From contig NC_080423.1 of assembly GCF_029873635.1 (NCBI RefSeq), positions 109,447,087-109,511,086 on the forward strand: a DNA stretch of 64,000 nucleotides. Reading direction: 5' to 3'. Below are positions 37,389 to 50,883 of this stretch, in pieces. The notes beneath the pieces are model-generated. The model searched no databases and was not told the DNA's origin. It saw only the letters and a program-made list of their open reading frames with translations. The stretch is from Malania oleifera (Eukaryota; Streptophyta; Magnoliopsida; Santalales; Ximeniaceae). Every line of letters begins with the position of its first letter. Position 1 is the first letter of the stretch. The translations under genes and the position numbers were made by a program.

Positions 37389-38389
37389 AAGGTTTGTTGG
37401 TGCAAAAGATAAAACTCCCAGAAGGAGAAAGTTGAAATCTATAAACACTCCATACGAGGTTATAGAGGTGGATAATCCATTTGACATTCACAACCCCATT
37501 TCTCCTGAAAATGAAATCTCTATTATGGAACCTCCTGAAGAGGAATCTCCTAAAGAAAAAACTCCTAAAAAGACATCCATTGAAAAGGGACAGGTGCCTG
37601 GAAATAATAATAAGATCTCAATTCATTACACAAGAGAAATGTGAGATAGAAATAAAGTTGTTGTAAGCAATACATTTGCATTTGTGGTAGCTGCTGACAT
37701 TACTAGAAGTAATGAGAATCCTGAATCTAAATTTGTTAATGAATGTCAATATAGAAGTGATTGACTAAAATGGAAAGAGACTATCATATTAGAATTAAAC
37801 TCTCTATAAAAAAAAGGGAAGTTTTTGGACCTATAGTATAAACACCATAAGATGTCCAACCCGTTAGATACAAATGGGTATTTATGCGCAAGCGAAATGA
37901 AAATAATAAAATTACTCGATATAAAGTAAGACTTGTGGCACAATGTTTCTCGTAGAAATTTAGAATTGATTATAAGGAGACATATTCTCCTGTAATAGAT
38001 GGAATCACTTTCAGATTCTTAATTGGGCTAACAGTCGCTAAACAACTAAGCATGCGTTTTATGGACGTAGTAACAATATACCTATATGAATCGTTGGATA
38101 ATGAAATTTATATGAAAATCTCTGAAAGATTTAAATTGCCTAAAGCAAAACCCAAAAAATCATATTCAATTAAACTCTAATGTTTTTTTTTTTTTTATAG
38201 ATTACAGCAATTTGGACACATGTGGTGTAGTGATCCAAAAAATAAATATAAATAAATAAATGAATAAAAATTAATTAAAAAATTAAAATTAAAAGTAAAA
38301 TTAAAATTAAAATTTAAAAATAATTAAAGAATTAAATAATTATTATTAATTAAATAATATAATATAATAACAATATAATATTATAATGA

Positions 38390-38426
<37 letters not shown>

Positions 38427-40476
38427 TATATCCTAAAGGATCCTGAGATCCTTCAGGAAGAAGAAACCACAGAGAAGCAGACGTTCCGTCTCCTCCGCCC
38501 CCTCTCTCCCACTTAATTTCGTCTCCGATATTCGGCCGATCGTAAATCCAAAAATACCGTTGGACTCTATTCGTCGCCACCGACATTTCTACTGGAGTGG
38601 ATCTGTCGTGGGAGCGGCGTAGGCATATCTCTTGGGGTAAGGCCAAATTTCAAACTTATCTTAATTTTTCTTAAACTATAAGCCCAATTAACGAACGGAA
38701 ATTGCGAGGAGATTCGTGGGGAGACTCTCTACAGTCTAGTCAGAGCGGGTTTTCGAATTGGAGCTCTGGGGTACCAATCCTAAATCAGGGGTAAGTTTAA
38801 TAAATTAGGTTTTATTGGGCTATTTAGGATATTCAAAGCTTAGGGGAATTTTAGAAAAAATTAGTCTAAGGATTGTGATGAGTAATGTAATGAAATTTTA
38901 ATTTCAGGATTTCAGGAATTTTAAACACTGTGTGGCGTGGGCCGAGGTGTTAGTGGGCTTTTTCAAAAATTAGGTAAGAGGATTAAGTTAAGTCAGAAAT
39001 TTTATTTAATTTGAACAGATTAAATTAATATATTTATTTATTTACTTATTTAAGAATTTGAAGGTTATTTCGAAAACCAACCGTTCGAAATGAATTTTAC
39101 AAACTTAGGAGATATGGTATGGTATTTTGAATAGAAATGAATGGTGGAAAGTTTGATTGTTTGTATGGATATGTTAAAATGTGAAAAGTTGTGTGGCAGA
39201 TGATTTAATTTGTATGGATTATTGTATATCTGGATTTGGGGATTTTGAAATACTGAATTGTTTGAAAAATATTGGAATGGTTGTGAAAAATACTGGAATT
39301 GCTTGTGAAAAATGTAGGACTTTGACTTGACGGTTGAGGGCCGAGGTTTAAAAGGCTTTGAGCCAGGTTGTAATTTCTGGTTGGGGGTCAGGTTTTGGAA
39401 TAACATGGAATATATGTGAATTAATATTTTAAATGGTGATATCTATTATCTAAATTACATAATATGCTTTAGGAACCCTGGGGACCAGTGTATTGTGAGC
39501 ACGGTACCGTTGCTAAGGATTTGTTATGTAGCCGTGTGCACCCACACTTGTGACACTTGTGCGGAGAGGTGTAGGGTGCCCTTGTCCAATTTGCTTACGT
39601 GAGGTGAATGCACCCCCTAGGTGAGGGCAATCGGGCTGCACAACCTGTGCCATGGGGAAGTAAATGGCGTGTTTGTCATAGGGAGTGTTTTTTATGCATA
39701 TTTGTTAATTTATATGAATACAGTTAATTATAAGATAACTTCGAGGGCTTACTGAGAAAGGCGAGTCCCCTGGTAGCAGTAATGGTACTAGAGCAGAGGG
39801 AAACTACTTGTTTGGACGAGTAATCTTCCCTATCCTCGGCTAATTGTGTGTGTGAGTGTAAAATAAGAATGTTTTCATAAATGTATTTATCTACTTAGTG
39901 AACTGGTTACTTTCTGTACACTAAATGCATGCTGGCCACACACTGACATTAACTTAGTCTTTCCCTTACTGAGTTATGTCTCACCCCTACTTTACAAACC
40001 ATCTTTTCAGGAAATCCTAGAGATCGGGTCTAGAGGGCTAGAGGAGCCAGGCTAGAGGTATAAGTTTATGTAGGTAGTGTGTAGATAGAGATTTTATTTT
40101 TGTTTAGTTTTGTGGGATGTAATTATGTGAGAATGGATATATATTTGTGTATAAGGATAGTTAGAACTCTGATAATGTAATTGGAGAATTTTGTATTTTA
40201 TTTCCACTGCATATATATGTTTTATATATGATGAACAACATATTAGGTACACAGACGTCACTAAAGTAACATTTCGGGCCCATGTGGCGGGTTGAGGTCG
40301 TTACATGTGGTACAATCGGTTAAGTGAGTACCTTCTGAAAGAAGGATTCATAAATGATCCAATTTGTCCATGCATTTTTATTAAAATATCAGAATCCGAA
40401 TTTTCTACAATTGTTGTTTATGTTGAAGATTTGAATTTAGTTGAGACTCTTGAAGAGCTCACTAAAGTTACTAATT
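36426..40476 (+). repeat. ~4.05-kb tandem duplication, unit 1
   Basis: Begins in the middle of the first solo LTR, runs through Copia sequence and the second solo LTR, and ends shortly after RT sequence resumes. The next base begins unit 2. Both units hold the second solo LTR at the same site with the same target duplication, so the duplication is younger than both LTR insertions. Confidence 0.9.
38226..40305 (+). repeat. Solo LTR (2.1 kb, probable Ty3/Gypsy) in unit 1
   Basis: Starts TGTAGTGATCC and ends GAGGTCGTTACA, with the 5-bp target duplication TGTGG at 38221-38225 and 40306-40310. It splits the Copia RT. The TGTA(A/G)TGAYCC start is common for chromovirus-like Gypsy LTRs. Confidence 0.88.
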
Positions 40477-40655
40477 ATTTTCAGCCCTCCAGCAAGCCTC
40501 TGCTCGGCCAGCCACCATAGCAGTCCTCCTCAGCCGCCCAGCATGCCAACTTCTGCAACAACTCAAGGACTAGCCTCCCATCAACTCCACAGCAGACCCG
40601 AGAGCTCTTCCAGCAGGTTCTCCAGCATGCCAGCTCCATCCACGGCTCCAGCCTG

Positions 40656-40725
<70 letters not shown>

Positions 40726-43700
40726 CTTTTCTTTCTTTTATTTTCAAAAATTGCAACTGAATATTTCTTTTCTTTTTATTTAGTTATTTATTAGAGTTTT
40801 TGAAAAACTTGTTTGAATGAGTGTTAAATAATTTTAATTTGTTTTAGTGAAGTTTAATTTTTATTTATTTATGTTTCTCTTAATTAATGTTACCATTAGA
40901 TTTGAAGAATTTAATTTAGTTTCTTTTATTTATTTATCGTTCGGTTTAGTTAGGGTCGGTTTTGTTAAAGTTCGTGTTTTATCGTATTCCATTATCGTTT
41001 GAATGTTTTTTTTCATTGAAGTTTATGGTTGTGTTTAAATTGTGATTGAGGTTCAAGTTCGTGTTAAAGGTTCAATTTTTATTGTATGCATTTGTGTCCG
41101 ATTGAGTTTCCATCATTGTGTTTAAATTCCATGATCAATGTTACCATTTTTAATTAGCGCGTGTTTTGATGTTTCCTTAGGTGGCTTAGAGTTTCCATTC
41201 GTACTCTTTAAATTGAAGCATGCTAGTTTTAAGACTTTAATTTAAGTTTTTGTTTAAGTCTCGAAAATTCTGAAAAACCCCGAATCTGAATTGAGTTCAG
41301 TACATTTTTATTTTCAATTGGAAGAACGTAAAATCTGAGATTAAACGAATTCTCTGAGGAGACGATCTAACCCTTAAGCTTAATATTACACTACAGAACT
41401 CCTATACTTGGGATAGCTTCCGAGCTGCTCATTTTTCGAGTGAGTCAAAGGTTTGTTGGTGCAAAAGATAAAACTCCCAGAAGGAGAAAGTTGAAATCTA
41501 TAAACACTCCATACGAGGTTATAGAGGTGGATAATCCATTTGACATTCACAACCCCATTTCTCCTGAAAATGAAATCTCTATTATGGAACCTCTTGAAGA
41601 GGAATCTCCTAAAGAAAAAAACTCCTAAAAAGACATCCATTGAAAAGGGACAAGTGCTTGGAAATAATAATAAGATCTCAATTCATTACGCAAGAGAAAT
41701 GTGAGATATAAATAAAGTTGTTGTAAGCAATACATTTGCATTTGTGGTAGCTACTGACATTACTAGAAGTAATGAGAATCCTGAATCTAAATCTGTTAAT
41801 GAATGTCAATATAGAAGTGATTGGCTAAAATAGAAAGAGGCTATCATATCAGAATTAAACTCTCTATAAAAAAAGAGAAGTTTTTGGACCTATAGTATAA
41901 ACACCATAAGATGTCCAACACGTTAGATACAAATGGGTATTTATGCGCAAGCGAAATGAAAATAATAAAATTACTCGATATAAAGCAAGACTAGTGGCAC
42001 AAGGTTTCTCGCAGAAATTTGGAATTGATTATAAGGAGACATATTCTCCTGTAATAGATGGAATCATTTTCAGATTCTTAATTGGGCTAACAGTCACTAA
42101 ACGACTAAGCATGCTTCTTATGGACGTAATAACAATATACCTATATGAATCGTTGGATAATGAAATTTATATGAAAATCTCTGAAAGATTTAAATTGCCT
42201 AAAGCAAAACCCAAAAAATCATATTCAATTAAACTCTAATGTTTTTTTTTTTTATATAGATTATAGCAATTTGGACACATGTGGTGTAGTGATCCAAAAA
42301 AGAAATATATATAAATAAATAAATAAAAATTAATTAAAAATTAAAATTAAAATTAAATTTAAATTTAAAATTAAAATTTAAAAATAATTAAAGAATTAAA
42401 GAATTATTATTAATTAAATAATATAATATAATAACAATATAATATTATAATGATATAATATATATATATATATATATATTATATATTATATATCTTGCAG
42501 GATCCTGAGATCCTTCAAGAAGAAGAAACCAAAGAGAAGTAGACGTTCTGTCTCCTCCGCCCCCTCTCTCCCACTCTCGTTAATTTCGTCTCCGATATTC
42601 GGTCGATCGTAAATTCAAAAATACCGTTGGACTCTGTTCGCCGCCACCGACACTTCTATTGAAGTGGATCTGTCGTGGGAACGGCGTAGGCATATCTCTT
42701 GGGGTAAGGCCAAATTTCAAACTTATCTTAATTTTTCTTAAACTATAAGCCCAATTAACGAACGGAAATTGCGAGGAGATTCGTGGGGAGACTCTCTACA
42801 ATCTAGTCATAGCGGGTTTTCGAATTGGAGTTCTAGGGTACCAATCCTAAATCAGGGGTAAGTTTAATAATTTAGACTTTATTGGGCTATTTAGGGTATT
42901 TAGAGCTTAGGCGAATTTTATAAAAAATTACTCTAAGGATTGTGATGAGTAATGTAGTGAAATTTTAATTTCAGGATTTCAGGAATTTTAAACACTGTGG
43001 GGTGTGGGCCGAGGTATTAGTGGGCTTTTTCAAAAATTAGGTAAGAGGATTAAGTTAAGTCTGAAATTTTATTTAATTTGAACTGATTAAATTAATATAT
43101 TTATTTATTTACTTGTTTAAGAATTTGAAGGTTATTTCGAAAACCAAATGTTCGAAATGAATTTTACAAACTTAAGAGATATGGTATGGTATTTTGAATA
43201 GAAACGAATGGTGGAAAGTTTGATTGTTTGTATGGATATGTTAAAATGTGGAAAGTTGTGTGGCAGATGATTTAATTTGTATGGATTATTGTATATCTGG
43301 ATTTGGGGATTTTGAAATACTGAATTATTTGAAAAATATTGGAATGGTTATGAAAAATACTGGAATTGCTTGTGAAAAATGTAGGACTTTGACTTGACGG
43401 CTGAGGGCCAAGGTTTTGTTTAAAGGGCTTTGAGCCAGGTTGTAATTTGTGGTCGGGGGTCAGTTTTGGAATAACATGGAATATATGTGAATTAATGTTT
43501 TAAATGGTGATATCTATTATATAAATTGCATGATATGCTTTAGGAACCCTGGGGACCAGTGTATTGTGAGCACGGTACCGTTACTAAGGATTTGTTATGT
43601 GGCCATGTGCACCCACACCTGTGCGCAGAGTTGTAGGGTGGCCTTGTCCAATTTTCCTACGTGAGGTGAATGCACCCCCTAGGTGAGGGCAATCGGGCTG

Positions 43701-44543
43701 CACAACCTGTGCCATGGGGAAGTAAATGGCGTGTTTGTCATAGGGAGTGTTTTTTATGCATATTTGTTAATTTATATGAATACAGTTAATTATAAGATAA
43801 CTTCGAGGGCTTACTGAGAAAGGCGAGTCCCCTGGTAGCAGTAATGGTACTAGAGCAGAGGGAAACTACTTGTTTGGACGAGTAATCTTCCCTATCCTCG
43901 GCTAATTGTGTGTGTGAGTGTAAAATAAGAATGTTTTCATAAATGTATTTATCTACTTAGTGAACTGGTTACTTTCTGTACACTAAATGCATGCTGGCCA
44001 CACACTGACATTAACTTAGTCTTTCCCTTACTGAGTTATACCTCACCCCTACTTTACAAACCATCTTTTCAAGAAATCTTAGAGATCGGGTCTAGCGGGC
44101 TAGAGGAGCCAGGCTAGAGGTATAAGTTTATGTAGGTAGTGTGTAGATAGAGATTTTATTTTTGTTTAGTTTTGTAGGATGTAATTATGTGAGAATGGAT
44201 ATATATATATTTGTGTATAAGGATAGTTAGAACTCTGATAATGTAATTTGAGGATTTTGTATTTTATTTCCACTGCATATATGTGTTTTATATATGATGA
44301 ACAACGTATTAGGTACACAGACGTCACTAAAGTAACACTTTGGGCCCATGTGGCGGGTTGAGGTCGTTACATGTGGTACAATCGGTTAAGTGAGTACCTT
44401 GTGAAAGAAGGATTCATAAATGATCCAATTTGTCCATGCATTTTTATTAAAATATCAGAATCCGAATTTTCTACAATTGTTGTTTATGTTGAAGATTTGA
44501 ATTTAGTTGAGACTCTTGAAGAGCTCACTAAAGTTACTAATTA
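40477..44543 (+). repeat. ~4.05-kb tandem duplication, unit 2
   Basis: Direct copy of 36426-40476. The unit junction has an ATTT overlap shared by both ends. Similarity is mosaic: the first ~1.1 kb looks identical apart from CT-run length, later parts show about 2-5% differences, and there is another near-identical patch around 43720-44030. Confidence 0.9.
42285..44371 (+). repeat. Solo LTR copy in unit 2
   Basis: Same LTR as 38226-40305, with the same flanking TGTGG (42280-42284 and 44372-44376). It arose by the tandem duplication, not by a separate insertion. Confidence 0.88.
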
Positions 44544-45156
44544 TTTGATGGCGCAATTTGAGATGAAAGATTTAGGAAAGACAAAATATTGTCTTGACCT
44601 ATAGATTGAACATGTAAATGACGGAATTCTTCTTCACCAATCTAAATATACTGAAAGGATATTAAGGCAATTTTATATGAACAAAGTTCATCCTTTGGGA
44701 TCTCAAATGATGGTGCAATTACTTGATGTTAAGAAATATCTATTTCGACCTTATGATGAGGGGGAGGAATTATTTGGTCCTGAAGTACCATATTTAAGTG
44801 CTATCAGATCTCTAATGTATCTGGGCAATTGTACAAGACCCGACATTACATTTGCTGTAAATTTACTAGCAAGATATAGCTCTGCTCTTACTCGATGACA
44901 CTGGAATGAAATTAAGCACATTCTACACTATTTGAGAGGTACATCTAATTTGGGTATATTCTACTCATTTGATTCCAAATCTCAACTAGTAGGATATGCA
45001 AATGTTGAATATCTATCTAATCCTCATAATGCTAAATCTCAAACTAGATAAGTATTTCTTTACAGAAAAACTGCTATATCTTGGAAATCAGTAAAGCAGA
45101 CGATTACAGTAACTTCATCCAATCATTCTGAAATACTAACTATCCATGAAACTAGT

Positions 45157-45364
45157 TGTAACGACCCCAAAAATATTTATACAAGATTAGTGTAGTAATC
45201 CTATAAATAAATAAATAATTAAATAATTTGTTATTAATTATTAATTAAATAATATAATATAATAATATTATGTACATATATATATATATGAGTAATCAAG
45301 AAGTATCTTGATGATTCTAATTGAATTGAAACGCCCCCCATTCTCTCAATCTCTCTCTCTTCTC

Positions 45365-45431
<67 letters not shown>

Positions 45432-46060
45432 CTCTTCCATTTCTTGGCCAAATTGAAGAACGGACATCATTCCTAGGTCCCAGCTCTGCTCTTCAAAGAT
45501 TTGACTGCGGAAATTTCATTATCCGCACACCATAGGCACCACTCCATGGTTAGGGTAAGTGGGTTAGATTATGTTAGGATTTATTTTAAAATATGCCTTA
45601 TTTAAATTGATTATTTTTATTTTAATTATATACATATGCTTGAGTTAAAGCTTTGGTGTATGAGGAGATATATTTTGGACCGTAAAGTTCAGAAGCTGCG
45701 TACCAAAGAGATACTGTTAGTGAAGGTACTGTGGCGGAATCACGCGGTTGAGGAAGCTTCTTGGGAGTTAGAGACGGAAATACGCTGGAAATATCCACAG
45801 TTGTTCTGAGTAGTAGCTTGGTAGCAGGATCAATTTGGGTATGTATATATGTAATATTTTTCTATTGTAGTAACGATGTATGGTTAGCCTCTGGGAGAGT
45901 TATGTACTATTGTGAGCTCCCGAGATGGTATGTATGTAACCATGGTATTCCTCCGCCATAAGTGAGGGTATGTATGTATTTGGGACGAGGCTGCTATGTG
46001 GGTGGTCGTTGGCTCTTTCTAAAGTCGGGTATGCGTTTGGGTATGTTGTTGAGTTGGTAA
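45157..46060 (+). repeat. LTR-type fragment starting TGTAACGACCCC
   Basis: Begins directly after Copia RNase H sequence, with a candidate target site CTAGT (45152-45156). Its first ~200 bases resemble the solo LTR at 38226 in order of words, and a (CT)n run follows (45350-45426). The right border is unclear, and the matching target duplication was not found. A fossil fragment. Confidence 0.55.
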
Positions 46061-46109
46061 ATGAAAGATTACAAATTTCGAGGAAGAAATTTTTGTAAGG
46101 AGGGGAGGT
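46061..46109 (+). mobile_element. End of a Gypsy internal region with purine tract
   Basis: The sequence aatttcgaggaagaaatttt followed by aaggaggggagg is the usual end of pol plus polypurine tract in plant Tekay/Del-like chromoviruses, and it abuts the LTR start at 46110. Only this small part of the internal region is present. Confidence 0.6.
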
Positions 46110-47924
46110 TGTAAGAACCTGACCCGAGATAGGTGTATTAAATAAATAAGAAAAAAAGGAAAATTTAAAAGGTAAAAATCAGCGGGGCTTGCCGACGAGG
46201 TTTCTTCTCTTGTCGATGAAGTCTCTTTACAACTCGGTGACGAGTTTTAGTGGTTCGTCAACGAGGAGATATCGAGGGATTTTGGGAAATTATGAAATCT
46301 CATGCTCATCGATGAGTCCACCTTGGCGTCGATGAACTTCCTTCTATGGCCCGTCGACGAGGATGCCGTCTTGTTGGCGAGTCTAGCCGGGTCAACCAAG
46401 TTATAAATATCTAAATCACTTGCTTAATGGATAAGAAACCAAAAACCTCTCTCTCTCTCTCCCTAGGATTTCGAGTCGTCTGTTGTCGGAATCAACAATC
46501 TAACGTTACCACGTGGATCAGGAGGAGAACCTCTATGTTTATAGCAGATTGGAATTACGTTTCAAGAATTTTCGGGTTTTGACCTAAAATTGAGGTAAGG
46601 ATCCGATTTCTTCGTTTCGATAGATATGCAGAGAATAGTATTATAAGGAAGTATTGTTCTTTGTTGTTTAGGTTTTGATACCTCAGTTCGCTGTTTTGGA
46701 GCCGTTAAGCTCGTGTTTTGGCTTTCGGGATAAGGTAAGGGGATTCTATTTATATCAGTTATTTTTAAAATCGGGATCAGTAACACATGTAGTTTACGAT
46801 TATATGTATGATTTGGCTACTTATTTGGAAAAATCTATCAGGTGAAAATACGGGATTTTTGGGTTAATGTTTTAGAAAAATTTGGGGGTTTCGAGTATCA
46901 TCTCTATTTCTGTTGGAAAATTATATGTTGTTTAAAATTGTGATATTGAGATGACCGTACCTATATTTGTATTAAACTGTATTGTCGAATTGAAAACAAT
47001 ATGATTTGTTGTATACCAAATAAGTATGGAATGAACTGTTGTATGTAAAATGTTCCAGGTTTGTGAAAACAGTCGTGACAGCTAATTACCGTAAGTTGAG
47101 AGGCATAGGAACATGAGTTCCAAAATTTTTCTAGGTTTTGTGAAATTTGCCACGTCTCAGCTAAATACCGTAGGCAAATGCCATGTCTCGACTAAATATC
47201 GTGGGCGAGAGTGTCCGACTCTATATATGAGGATGTGAAATATCACATGTTTGTTCTAGTTGGACATCGATGGGTATGAGCTAACACCGTATTAGCAATG
47301 ATATCACTGTAGGGCTTTGGCTAATGTAAGGTTATCGAGTGCTCCGTGTAATGTAGCTGATTTTGGCCGAAGAGTGTGACGACACTGATCGTATGTTTTG
47401 TATCGTATGTACTGGAACTGAATTGTGAAAATACTGGAACTGTCTTGTGTTATGTTTTATGTCGAAATAACACTTGCATGGCACATACTGATATAACATG
47501 TTTCTTCCTTACTAAGAGGTGTCTCACCCCGATTATACAAATATGTTTCAGGTCCTTCGAGTAGCCGAAACTAGCGTCCTTGCGTTTGGGAGCAGGGTCG
47601 TCGGTTAGCTGCGTGTAGTACTTGTGTAAGTACGGATTTTGTAACTGGGTTGTCATTGTTGGGTTTTGTAGACATCCAGGGTATGTATTGTATTTTGGAG
47701 CATAGACTCTAATCATGTATAGACTCTAGTATGGTACGTTGTATGTATTAGAAAGAACATTTCCGCTGCGTATGTGATGTGTATGTAAATGTGTAGGGTA
47801 TACGCGTACCCCACGTTGACGGACCCTCATTCAGTGTAGTATCATGTATGTTTAAAATGATATAGAGACATATTAGGTTACTAAATCACACCCTAAAGCC
47901 CATCTGCAGGTTCAGGGTGTGACA
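46110..47924 (+). repeat. Ty3/Gypsy LTR, plus strand (left arm of an inverted pair)
   Basis: Starts TGTAAGAACCTGACCC next to a polypurine tract and ends GGTGTGACA, about 1.8 kb. Its first 300 bases are full of tcgtcgacgag/tcgatgaa variants. The reverse complement of 47925-49746 matches it over most of its length at roughly 75-80% by eye. Confidence 0.8.
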
Positions 47925-49746
47925 ATAAGGGTCCGACCTCATAGGGTTCACGTATATCTTATCCACAATCACATTCACAATATACGCAGTGAAATAATTC
48001 AACCTATTACATCATAATACCATGCCATCCTACCATACCAGAGTCTATACAAAACCATAGTCTAATTCCCAAAATACATAACATATCCCGGGCGTCTATA
48101 TAACCCAAAATGACAACCCGGCCAAAGATCAGTACTTACACAAGTACTTCTAGAAAGCTAACCAACAACCACACTCCCAAAACGTTAGGACGCTAGTGTT
48201 GGCTACTCGAAGGACCTAAAAAACATTTGTATGATAAGGATGAGACACCTCTCAGTAAGGGAGAAACAAGTTATTTTAGTGTGTGGATACATGAGTGTTA
48301 TTTCAACAGTAAAACATAAACATTTCACAATTCCAGTATTTTCACAATATAGTTCTAGTATTTCTCATAAAACTTCTTGGTCTAGTGTCGTCACACTCTT
48401 CGGCTTAAGCAGGCCGCACGACACGGCGCTTGGTAACCTGGCATAGCATAAGCCCCCACGGCGTTGAACCAGTGTAAACATGGCGCAAACTCACACCCTT
48501 TGGTGACCAACCGGAATCATAGGTGGTATTTCACACCCTTAGCCTCAAGCCGGATATCTGAGCCTACGGTAGTTAACTGACTCGGCCGCCTACGGTATTA
48601 TTCCGGCACGCCTCATATTTCAGCCTTCGGTAGTTACTTGACACACTTTGATTATCCTAGGCCTTCGATTTTATTCCGACTCGGCATTTTCACAAAACTT
48701 GGAACATTTTGGAACTCCCGTTCCTATATCTCATTTCAATAAATCACAGCCTACAGTAGTTAATCGGCACGCTTTTTCATAAAACACATCATTCAATACA
48801 TCAACTCATTCCACACTTGTTTGGGTATACAAATAATTTCATATTAGATACTTCGAAAATACAGTTTTACATAGTCAAAGGTACAGTCATCTCTATATTA
48901 CAATTTAATCATATATATAATTTTCCAACAGAAAAGGAGATGATACTCGAAAACCCTAAATTTTTCCAAAAACTGTAACCCGAAAATCCTGTAATTTTAC
49001 CCGATAGATTTTCCTAAATAAGTAACCAAAACATCTGTTTAATCGTAAACCACATTTTTACCGATTCAGGTTACAAAAATAACTGATATAAACAAAAACT
49101 CCTTACCTTATCCCGAAAACCAAAATACGAACTTAATCGGTCCAAAACAACGATATGGGATCCCCAAAACCTAAAAATCGAAGAACAATACTTCAATATA
49201 ATCCCAACCACTACAGATCTACCAAACCGAAAATGAAATTAGACACTTACCTGGATTTTGGAACAAAACCCAAAAATCCTCGAAACGAAGATCCGATCCA
49301 CTTTAAACGTAGAGATTCTCCTTTTGATCCACATGGTAACATCGGATCGTTGATTCGGGTAATAGATGGCCCGAAACCTTAGAAAGAGATAGTGGTTCGA
49401 GTTCTAGAGAGAGAGAGAGAGAGAGAGGATTTTTATGTTTCTTAACCATTAAGCAATTGAAAGTTCAACTTATAGACCTTTGACTCGGCCAGCCTCATCG
49501 ACGAAGTGGAGCGCTCATCGACGAGCATAAGAAGGGCATTCGTCGACGAGCCTGAGTTTTCAGAATTCCCAAAATCTCTCGGTATTCACTCATCAACGAA
49601 CCTTTGAATTTTGTCACCGAGTTGTAGAAGGGACTTCATCGATGAGAAAAAAAGCCTCGTCGACGAGCCCTGCTGATTTTCTCTTTTTAAATCCCTTCTC
49701 TTTTTCTTATTTATTTTATCCACATTTCTTGGGTCGGGTTCTTACA
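47925..49746 (-). repeat. Ty3/Gypsy LTR, minus strand (right arm of an inverted pair)
   Basis: Read on the minus strand it starts TGTAAGAACCCGACCC at 49746. It shares the tcgtcgacgag words, the CT-rich stretch and the downstream blocks of 46110-47924. The two arms meet with almost no spacer. It lies within minus-strand Copia gag sequence (49747-49928). Incomplete. Confidence 0.78.
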
Positions 49747-49928
49747 TGCATGGTGAACAACTTTTTCATTATATATACCTTATTGGTGGCTGATGGCTAC
49801 TCATACATGTTGGAAAGGGCATCCATAAGTGATTTGGTGGTTGTCATGTGCTTGATGTTGAAGGCAACAAACTTTGTCAGTGTCATCCTGAAAGCTCCGA
49901 GAGTCTTCTAGTCAAGAAACTCCGACTC

Positions 49929-50824
49929 TGTAACATCCTCAAAATTCTTACCATTTTTTTTTATGTGTATAACTACATCCATGCCTAAGCAGCAGAAACA
50001 CAACTCATACAACCATTTACATATATTATACAATACCATAATCCAGTATATACAAGTCACAATCATACAAAAATAAACCCCTCCAGCATCATCTATCTCA
50101 AAAATACAAAACCCTTTCATAACTTATCCTACAACCAGGGTAATCTCATAAACTTCCTATCCACAAGCCTAATCTACTCGCCTAGCTGGCTCAGCTGAAA
50201 AATGTTAAAGTAATGGGGTGAGTCGACGCTCAGTAAGTGGAAATATGCTATTACTAGTGTGTGGCGGTTGAGTTAAATAATTAAAATACTGAAATAATAT
50301 TGTAATATGAGAAAACTGATAAACTGAACAGAATATATCTATCTACCATGTAATCTTTAAAATATGACTGAGTATCCGAGTTTACTATCTGAAGCTATTG
50401 CTAATATTATAATAATATAAGCTGCTGCTATATGATATATCTGTACATAGGAACTTCTGCTATACCCTGGGATCTGTATATCATGATATATCCCCTCATG
50501 ATAGGGTTCTGCGACTCGTAGGCTGGACTTACTCTGGTCGGCCCTCCAGGTAAGTCAATCTCTATCATACGCCAATCTGTGATGATCTATGTAGATTCTG
50601 GCCCACTGCAATCACTTCGGGCTATCGAAAATCTCTATCATCGTCTAATCGGCTACCTCAACCCAGCATGCTAGGGAGACTGTAAATCTCTCCTAGTACG
50701 GTTAGACGGAATCCACATGTTATCTAAGTCATGTGGTTGCACGTGTCTGAAACTAACAACGATACCATACTCTGCTATAATTATATCTGTCTGTAATTTC
50801 CACAAGGATCTGATATCGTGTAAT

Positions 50825-50883
<59 letters not shown>

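Larger units (their letters stand above)
32330..45156 (+). mobile_element. Plus-strand Copia element with nested solo LTRs and an internal duplication
   Basis: Parts in order: a leader with recurring 'cctcctgaagagg' words (about 32330-32820), whose LTR could not be delimited; gag of the UBN2/zinc-knuckle kind (about 32850-33720, with CYRCREKGHW); integrase (about 34380-35370); then the RT and RNase H region, scattered to 45156. A solo LTR sits at 35590-37388 and another at 38226-40305, each with its own target duplication. A ~4.05-kb stretch is present twice in tandem (36426-40476, 40477-44543). The right end meets another LTR at 45157. The element is a fossil with many breaks and is much older than the Copia at 12416. 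Confidence 0.75.

Noticed and set aside
45157-46060. Complete solo LTR
   Set aside because: The left edge and target site are plausible, but no matching right edge or second CTAGT could be placed, so it is listed only as a fragment.
46110-49746. Fold-back DNA transposon
   Set aside because: The long inverted repeat suggested it, but the left arm follows a Gypsy purine tract, flanking bases do not match, and the arms are too diverged for a single insertion.
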